A stretch of 49,772 nt of DNA from Conoideocrella luteorostrata (lineage: Eukaryota; Ascomycota; Sordariomycetes; Hypocreales; Clavicipitaceae): contig JASWJB010000326.1 in NCBI GenBank assembly GCA_032433595.1, positions 1 to 49,772 of the forward strand, in the 5' to 3' direction. A program made the translations under genes and the position numbers. This document shows, in pieces, positions 43,508-49,772 of this stretch. The notes below the pieces were generated by a model that searched no databases, was not told the origin of the DNA, and saw only the letters and a program-made list of their open reading frames with translations. Each line of letters begins with the position of its first letter. The first letter of the stretch is position 1.

Positions 43508-44225
43508 TCAGTGTTCAATGGATTCATTTGCTAGAGAAGCAAGCCGATGACCAAATCCTTCTAAAAACATCATTTGAAGGACGATATAATAAGGGCGATC
43601 CAAGATGTAGTATTGTACCATTAACATAACTTTCGGAAGATAAACGAAGATCTTGCAAGCGCCTTTGCCTGTATACTCCAGATGTCTTTTGCCTTGCCTA
43701 ATTAGCTCTGGACCAAAATGCTTTAGAATATCTTCTGGACTGTCTTCGCCTTGTTGAAGAGCCTCTAAGAATTCTGCATCGTCCTAAAATCCCGCAGCTC
43801 GCCACACTGCCTTCCATTTTTCGACTGCCATAGCTGCTTCGGAACTTTTACTCTGCACATTTGTAGCGATCATGTATTCAACAACGTCGCAACGTTAATG
43901 CTTGGTTCTGTTCGTCTAACTAGAGCCGGGGTTCAAGCTCCTCCAAGCAGTCACCGCTTGTGTGATTGGCGTTTCTTGGCCAGTATTAATGCTAGATTCC
44001 GGCCTCAGTGGCTCCCTCAATCATGACTCCTGACCCGAGCAGCTTGCCCACTGTGGTCACAGAAATATCAATTGTCCACAATGCATTTTCACTCAGCTGA
44101 AGAAGAATGCTCCGCGCTGCCTTGGCAACAGCGTAGTTATGCTGTTGCGCATATGGCCCTCAAAGTCTGCACGAAGACGCGCTCCAACCGCTAGTTGTTA
44201 TGGGAGCAACCCATAATGGTGTGAT
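43508..44225 (-). pseudogene. Degenerate gene of unknown family next to the O-methyltransferase
   Basis: The minus strand shows coding-quality text in shifting frames: GARLRADFEG, then PYAQQHNYAVAKAARSILLQ and LSENALWTIDISVTTVGKLL. It continues as SGDCLEELEPRL-stop-LDEQNQALTL, then EAAMAVEKWKAVWRAAGF, an in-frame TAG (43784-43786), and EFLEALQQGEDSPEDILKHF, GPELIRQGKRHLEYTGKG. Stops fall at Gln-like positions, suggesting CAG-to-TAG changes. I do not recognise the family. It starts just downstream of the OMT stop in the same orientation. Confidence 0.5.
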
Positions 44226-44236
44226 CGCGGCCAGTC

Positions 44237-45493
44237 CTACTGACGCTGTAATCTCGTTTCTAGCATAATAGTATTGTCGCCACGAGATGGATACACCTTG
44301 ACAATTTCCAGACCAGCCTGGGCACAAATGCGTTCAAACTCAGGAAGGGATCTCTCCTTACCCCCAATGGCGAGAAGAGAGAAGTCCAGCCAATACAACG
44401 TCATCGGCCCGTGAACTTCCACTTTGTCTGGGACTAGCATGTCACAGATAAGCAGTCGGGAATCAAACGCCATGGCCGAAGCAGTGTTTCGCAATATCTC
44501 AATCGCTTCGGGATCATAAAAGTCGTGTAGGAGGCGGCGCATGAGATAGACATGGGCACCTGCGCAGCGGCGTTAATGAATAGTTCAAAATGCTAATTTA
44601 ATCTGAAGATACTTGCCATCTATTGGCTGCGGAGTAAATATGTCATAAATCATCGGCCTAATACCAGGGATATCATCGGATTGCAAGGTGTTTATGACGG
44701 CAGGAGTGTCTTGCAACACGAGTCTTCCGCTGAAGGCCCCTCTGCAATCATTTTGAATCGCCAGAAGGGCTTGGCCTCTGCCACCACCGACGTCCACAAT
44801 ATATGGCCGCTCTTGCGATCCTTGTACCTCGAGGGCCTTGAGATCGTGGAAAGGGAACATGCCCAGGACGGGAAAATTTTTTGCCATGTTTTGCAGCGTG
44901 ATATTCCACAGCCCACGCTGCTTCGGATTCGTGTCCAGCACCTCGTAGTATGTCATGCCTTCCATGCCTGATGTGAATGCGAACGGAGACTTCCTGCTGT
45001 CATACAGTTCCTTTGGCTCATGTGTGCTACAGTAGTTTGGCATGGTGATCCAAGCATGCATTATATCTACGCACACTCCAACGAAGCCTCCGAGGCCTGC
45101 CGTGGGATGAAGGGCACGTGATCGCTGATTGTGCGCATACTCGTCCTTTCCAGTTTCCTGGAAAATCCCACTCACGACGAGTACACGCATAGCCCTCGTA
45201 ATGACAGTTGCATCCACATTACACGTTGAAGCTAGTGCTGGCGATGTTATACTTCCTTCCGACGGAATCATCTCAAATGCGCCGATACGAATCAGCAGAT
45301 TCATGGCAGCGCCGCAGGCCATGTTCTCGAGCCACCTAGTTGCCATTTCATAAGGGCCTTCCATCGCAGCGCGTACGCCGTGGGCACGGTTCAGTAATGA
45401 TTGGTGCTGCTCGATGGTCCCATCGTAGGATTCCAGTTCGGCCACGAGAGCCCTAGCCTCGTCAAGAGCTTTGGCAGCCGTTGCGCTGTTCAT
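44237..45493 (-). CDS. SAM-dependent O-methyltransferase (399 aa)
   Basis: Two exons, 45493-44617 and 44559-44237, with a GC-AG intron (donor G|GCAAGT, acceptor GCGCAG, 57 nt). It joins PIDG to AHVYLMRRLLHDFYD; total 1200 nt. Class I fold of the COMT-like family (methyltransf_2). The N-terminal part is helical, with a winged-helix-like dimerisation region (NLLIRIGAFEMIPSEG, RAMRVLVVSGIF). Further landmarks are SAM motif I VDVGGGRGQALLAIQ, RLVLQDTPAVI, the catalytic-region RRLLHDFYDPEA, and LLICDMLVPD. Length and motifs are complete, so it is probably active. Fungal relatives methylate phenolic polyketides and similar products. It is divergent from the methyltransferase gene at 45794 across 300 bp. 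Confidence 0.88.
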
Positions 45494-45793
45494 GGCGGTA
45501 GTGTGGTGCTTCGGGTCTTTTCGCTAATAATGACTTGTAGGGTTTACCTTTGCGCTGTCTTCTCAGGTTGAAAGCGGGGGAGAAAACAAGCATCAATATA
45601 CTTATTTGTACGCGCCGTATGTAACTCAATGTTGACGTGTTGCCTGCAAGGTCGGAAGGCCAGTCCCACTCTAATGTGAGGGGCCACTAGCAGCAACAAC
45701 AACAGAACAATCCAAATTCAAACCCCACCAGGTGCAAAACCTAGGACGAGCCCGCCTTCTTCAGATAATTTCTAACGACGCCATCTCGTCACT
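45494..45793. promoter_or_regulatory. Shared divergent promoter region of two methyltransferase genes
   Basis: 300 bp separate the start codons of the minus-strand O-methyltransferase and the plus-strand LaeA-like methyltransferase. No certain TATA or activator site is recognised. The spacing is compatible with coordinated expression (inference). Confidence 0.45.
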
Positions 45794-47161
45794 ATGGCGA
45801 GCAGCTCCCTTCCGGATACCATTAACGCTGATGAGGTGAGAGAGCTGTCCTACGCTGTAGCCATAGGTGGCTCCTTGTAACAGGCATCGCAGGTGGACTT
45901 CTCGGCGGATCCTTCCGACTCTGTCAGTGAGGTACAGCGGCCTTTACTTCAACAAATACGAGACTGAAATGCTAAAAGCCCTAGGCAAGCAATCTCGGCT
46001 CCCTTGCGTCCTCGTTAACATCCATACATACGGAAATACTGCGTGGGGAGATTGGAGAAGGACGGCGGACGTATGCGGTGTATGGCAAAAAAGGTACGTT
46101 TCTAGCACACAAGCAAACGTTGATGAGCCAAGCATTTACGCATTTTCTCTATAGAGTACGGGTTTCCGATGGACGAGAAAGAGTTGGAACGGCTAGATGT
46201 CTGCCATACCAAGTACCTGGCGCTATTGAAAAAGAAGCTGTTTCTGTCGCCAATTGGTGAAGCGGACAAACCGCAAAGAATTTTGGATCTGGGATGTGGA
46301 ACAGGTACCTTCTTGTCATTCATCTATTAAGGTCTATGTACTTATGCAGGAGAAAACAGGCGCATGGTGTATAGACGTGGCTGACACCTTTCCGAGTGCG
46401 GTGGTGAGTATGGATCTGACTCTATGGTTAGTTCTAGCTATGCTGACCATGACAGGTGGTCGGTGTCGACAAAGCACCAACACAACCCGACTTGTTCGTA
46501 GGCACAATCCTCTGCAATACATCAGGCTAACAGATAATCTAGTGTGCCGCCGAACTGTTCCTTTGAGATTGACGACATCGAAGAGGATTGGACATGGAAG
46601 GAGGAAAGTGCAGATTTCATATTTGCCCGTGATCTCATCCTCTCCATTCGAGACTTTCCTCGTCTGATCGAACAAAGTTACAGGTTCGATGCCCGGCTTT
46701 CTACACAGCTTGAGAGATGCTAACATAATTTATCCAGGCACCTCAAGCCAGGAGGATGGCTAGAGTTTCATTGTGTTACCGGGTTATTGCACTCTGACGA
46801 CGGCACAGTTCCCAATGATAGTCCGTTACAAAGATTTTCCGAAATGCTCGAGGACTCTTGCATAAAGTACGGCACGCCTGTAGACGACCCGGTTCGATGG
46901 AAACGACAATTTCAGGACTGTGGCTTCGGCGATGTCACCGAGGAAGTGTTCAAGATGCCATGTGGCCCTTGGGCGCGAGATGAACGCCTTCGACTCATCG
47001 GCGCTTGGGAACAATACAATTTACTCAACAACTTGGAGGGAATGGTTCTGCGGCTCTTTCAAAAAGCTTTGGGGCAATCAGAGGAAGAGATCATGGTTAA
47101 CCTAACTCAGCTACGGAAAGATATACGAAACCCGAAAGTCCACGCATACTGGCCGTTGTAA
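45794..47161 (+). CDS. LaeA-like class I methyltransferase, several exons, possibly damaged
   Basis: Exons that keep frame: 45794-45835, 45884-45931, 45985-46093, 46155-46304, 46360-46403, 46456 to about 46496, about 46548-46683, and 46738-47161. They give MASSSLPDTINADE, LASSLTSIHTEILRGEI, GRRTYAVYGKKEYGFPMDE, then RILDLGCGTG (SAM motif I), CIDVADTFPSA, VVGVDKAPTQPDL, CSFEIDDIEEDWTW, FIFARDLILSIRDF and RHLKPGGWLEF. This is the velvet-complex LaeA-like / secondary-metabolism methyltransferase pattern. The join between PTQPDL and VPPNCSFEIDD (46497-46548) cannot be made with a canonical in-phase intron, and the C-terminal end after HAYWPL lacks the usual final strand. The gene may be frameshifted, or my splice model may be incomplete. 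Confidence 0.72.
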
Positions 47162-48019
47162 GTAGCGCGTTTCAGACAGACCTGACAGCTGATATCTGCG
47201 GCCTTTTTGTTACTATAGTATAGGACTAATCTCGAACTAGTTACACCGTTCGCGGCAGGAAACCGAGATCCTGAGTGGGAGAAGTTCTTTTTTTTTTTTT
47301 TTTTTTGGCGTGGGGGAGGGGGTGGGTATTGGTCAGGTATTCGTATTCCACGACTCTTATTTTCTGCTTGCTGATGGTAAATGAGAAAGGAACAGGCTCT
47401 TAGTAGTGTCGTAAATGCCCGCTGTAGCGAGGCTATGCGCTATTATGCCACAATGCAGACGGCGCATGTGTAGTTGCCCGTATTTTATGTGGCAGGGCGT
47501 GGTGGTGATGTGTGCGTATCAAGTGTAGATTACAACGTTTCTTTTAACAGATCCGAGTAGTGGTACTCGTTACAGGGAGCCTACTTGCTGCGGATGCGGA
47601 AGTCGTCTTCATGATTTGATTGTATTATGAGAAACCCACCCCCAAATCTTTGCTTCGCGGGACTGCCAACATTTTGGAACGCAATAGCTAGAGTGGATTA
47701 CTTCCAGTCCGCTTCCCAGTGCTTGCGAAGATTTGCCACCACCAGCACCATGGCCGTGTGAAATATCCTCTATTACTACTGATTCCATTACTGTACAGTA
47801 CAGTATTAATATCTTGTCTTAAACCAATATTGGTCCCCAGGCTTTCGCGATGGCGTAGCTTTCTTCTCCTGGTCTATTAGGCAATGATTTTAGCATGTCT
47901 CCACCGGAGGCAAAACTCCGCCTTTTAGTGGTGCCGGGAAGTATTTGGCAACTTGCTTCTAGACCGCGTCATTCATTGTCTTGAATTTTTGTCCCTGGTT
48001 AAAGATCGACCGTTCCCAG
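47162..48019. other. Intergenic with poly-T and G-rich tract
   Basis: A run of 19 T (47288-47306) is followed by a G-rich segment with runs of five G. It could be a retroelement poly-A tail on the minus strand, but no element body is recognised next to it. The rest is unassigned. Confidence 0.4.
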
Positions 48020-48440
48020 CTAAAAGATAGTCATTTCCCCAGAATCTTCATCAATATCATTTATAAGTGGTTGCAACATTCTAGGACTGGCGCGCCATTT
48101 CTCACGTGTAGCAAATCTACTTTTACGCCACGAATTTTCGGTTGTCACGGCATTTGACCCGTTGTCAAGCTTGAATGACAACTTTGGCGAATTTTGGTGA
48201 GTAAATGTGCGGAATTTTTGGATGCTGTTGATGTTATGCGGATGCTGAACTGGAGACGGTCGGGAGGCGATTTCCAACCTCGACGTTGTGCAAATTGGAC
48301 GTCCCAGAAGGCTTGATTCGAGGTGCTTCTCTCTTCAGCCTATCAGCCCTTTCACGCTGTGCTGATTTGATCCAATTCTCAGCTTTGTCCACGGCAGATG
48401 ATGGCGATAGTCTGTACTGCAAGAGATAACGCATAGTCAC
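48020..48440 (-). pseudogene. Hypothetical protein fragment, frame-broken
   Basis: After an acceptor-like CTCTTGCAG near 48420, the minus strand reads YRLSPSSAVDKAENWIKSAQ, then ERADRLKREAPRIKPSG. Near 48270-48290 the text continues in another frame as EIASRPSPVQHPHNINS to SWRKSRFATREKWRASPRML and LQPLINDIDEDSGEMTIF. Composition supports a real C-terminal region with a frameshift or a missed intron. Family not recognised; no upstream exon found. Confidence 0.35.
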
Positions 48441-49772
48441 CGTGTTTATTTGTCCGAGTCCGTTTCCCCTTATTGAAGCTAGCTAAGCGTCGCGGTAATT
48501 ATCGAAGCAGTCGCCCGATAAGTTTAGAAGAGGGCAACAAATGTATTGTACTGAATAGAAGTCAACTGATCAAAAATTCTCATTTGCTTTGGTGCCTACG
48601 CGGCATCCGACCATGACACGCTAGCTTTTGCCGCCACATCACGCCATGATTCTGGCGAGCCTGATCTCTTCTTTTAATCCCAGATTTAGACACATGAATT
48701 ATTATATGGGCAATCGAAGGCATGTTGTGGTTTGTCTCCTACCGCCCAGCATGAGTTACCGGCTATTCATTATGCACTGCGGTGCCTCAAACACTAGAAG
48801 AAGTGTTTTTGTTGACGCGAAGTGTCGGCTGCATACTCTCGGGTTTAAATGTGATTGTACAAGTGCAGAGATGGTGAGTTTTGGAGTGTCACATCATTGT
48901 GACGAGGCCTCATTCTCATGCGCCAAGGTTGATCATTGTTCAGGTCGTTCAATTCGTGTGGACAGCTCGTTTCCATGAAAGTAAACTTCTCACGCCACGT
49001 AAGGTAACACGCCTGAACTTTCCCACAACTCTAGGAGCCATACTTTCCAATCGAGTAGCTTGTTTACCTCAAGACTCAAGACAAGCATCGACTATGCGAC
49101 ATTAGAACCGTCCACGGACGCGGTGTTTGTTGAGCTCTTATCCGTAGTGGCAAGCACACAGCATAGCTGCGGCCCTAGTGCGGTTTTACCAGATATCATG
49201 GGTGAAAAAGTTAAGGGCAAACGGCACGGATGCAGGGGCTTGCGTTAGACTAGCGTGTAACGTTACTTGCCATTCCCCAGAGCGATAGGCCATGGATGAG
49301 TCGTAGCAATTTCGCCGATGCAGATGATCTTGCCAGCGTCCACTTGAATGGACCGTCTCGCAAGACTGTTTTTCTCTGTGTCACACACAAATAGTATAGC
49401 CAGACATCAACTTTCTTGTATTATTATAAAAACTTGAAGAACTGCATAATATTCTGTGGCACTCAGTTGTTGTACGTTGAAAGTAACATTCTATAGCTAA
49501 GCGGCGTCGCGTAGACGTGATTCGGCGCGCGCGTGTCGAGAAAGCACGTTTCAGTACCAGATGTCGTAAGGTCGCGTGTCGTGGTTTCAGAAGACACGGC
49601 ATGGCGAGCAGGACGCGCAAGTTGGCTGGGGCTCCAAGGCTCGATAGCTACCATATGGAAGACCATCCACATGAATGGTATCTTTGGTGATGCTCCGGGG
49701 ACGGAATTCTTGAGAGACTCTTGCTCTGCCTTTTATCGCTTCCTTCTTGCCATGAGAATCCCGCCCCCCCCC
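48441..49772. other. Intergenic to window end, C homopolymer at the edge
   Basis: No supported gene; small frames at 48628-48978 and 49381-49672 carry no family signal. The last ten bases are C, which may mark an assembly edge. Confidence 0.4.

Noticed and set aside
44681..45353. Plus-strand frames opposite the O-methyltransferase
   Set aside because: Shadows of the intact methyltransferase exons.
46684..46700. AGGTTCGATGCCCGG resembling a tRNA T-arm box
   Set aside because: It lies in a methyltransferase intron, and no acceptor, D-arm or anticodon structure surrounds it.
49763..49772. Terminal run of C as a telomere
   Set aside because: Fungal telomeres are TTAGGG/CCCTAA-type. A plain C run is more likely an edge or sequencing artefact.

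Overview
The window looks like accessory, repeat-rich DNA of a filamentous ascomycete (Pezizomycotina). The evidence is the many 45-65 nt GT-AG introns with CTAAC/CTAAT-like branch sites, the fungus-typical protein families (SesB-type NACHT receptor, DUF3435, DUF7924, OTT_1508-like deaminase, SRPK-like kinase, LaeA-like methyltransferase), LINE relics, and long stretches without genes. There is no bacterial gene organisation, no rRNA and no convincing tRNA. The sequence ends in a C homopolymer that may be a contig edge.

Layout. 0.4-2.4 kb: 5'-truncated DUF3435/C2H2 pseudogene (copy A). 3-9.6 kb, minus strand: one large NLR-type gene. It encodes a membrane-anchor-like N-terminus, an alpha/beta-hydrolase (SesB-like) domain, a NACHT NTPase, a short ankyrin segment and about 34 near-identical ~28-33 aa repeats. 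Its 3' end is frameshifted by a 17-nt insertion. 9.6-19 kb: mostly non-coding, with palindrome clusters, an NB-ARC receptor relic, a possible 45-aa membrane peptide and a hypothetical 155-aa protein. 19.1-21.8 kb: second, nearly full-length DUF3435/C2H2 copy (copy B) with two frameshifts. 23.4-25.1 kb: intact three-exon DUF7924 gene. 25.7-29.3 kb: small hypothetical genes and a LINE RNase H relic. 30.0-31.7 kb: intact five-exon SRPK-like kinase.

32.6-43.1 kb is bounded by two inverted copies of a ~0.9 kb repeat with a palindromic minisatellite. Between them lie a coiled-coil pseudogene with C-to-T-type nonsense changes and LINE relics. The right-hand repeat copy is interrupted, between two bases that are adjacent in the other copy, by a 2.6 kb segment holding an intact 678-aa OTT_1508-like deaminase gene. 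43.5-47.2 kb: a degenerate gene, then a divergent O-methyltransferase / LaeA-like methyltransferase pair. 47.2-49.8 kb: almost empty.

Functionally, the window combines candidate self/non-self recognition genes (NLR, NB-ARC relic, deaminase, kinase) with recombinase-like and retroelement remains and a small methyltransferase pair. The NLR, DUF7924, kinase, deaminase and O-methyltransferase models are supported by splice sites that restore conserved motifs; the NLR still has one unresolved splice junction. Both DUF3435 copies, the coiled-coil gene and the LINE fragments are broken. Any claim that these genes act as one system is inference.
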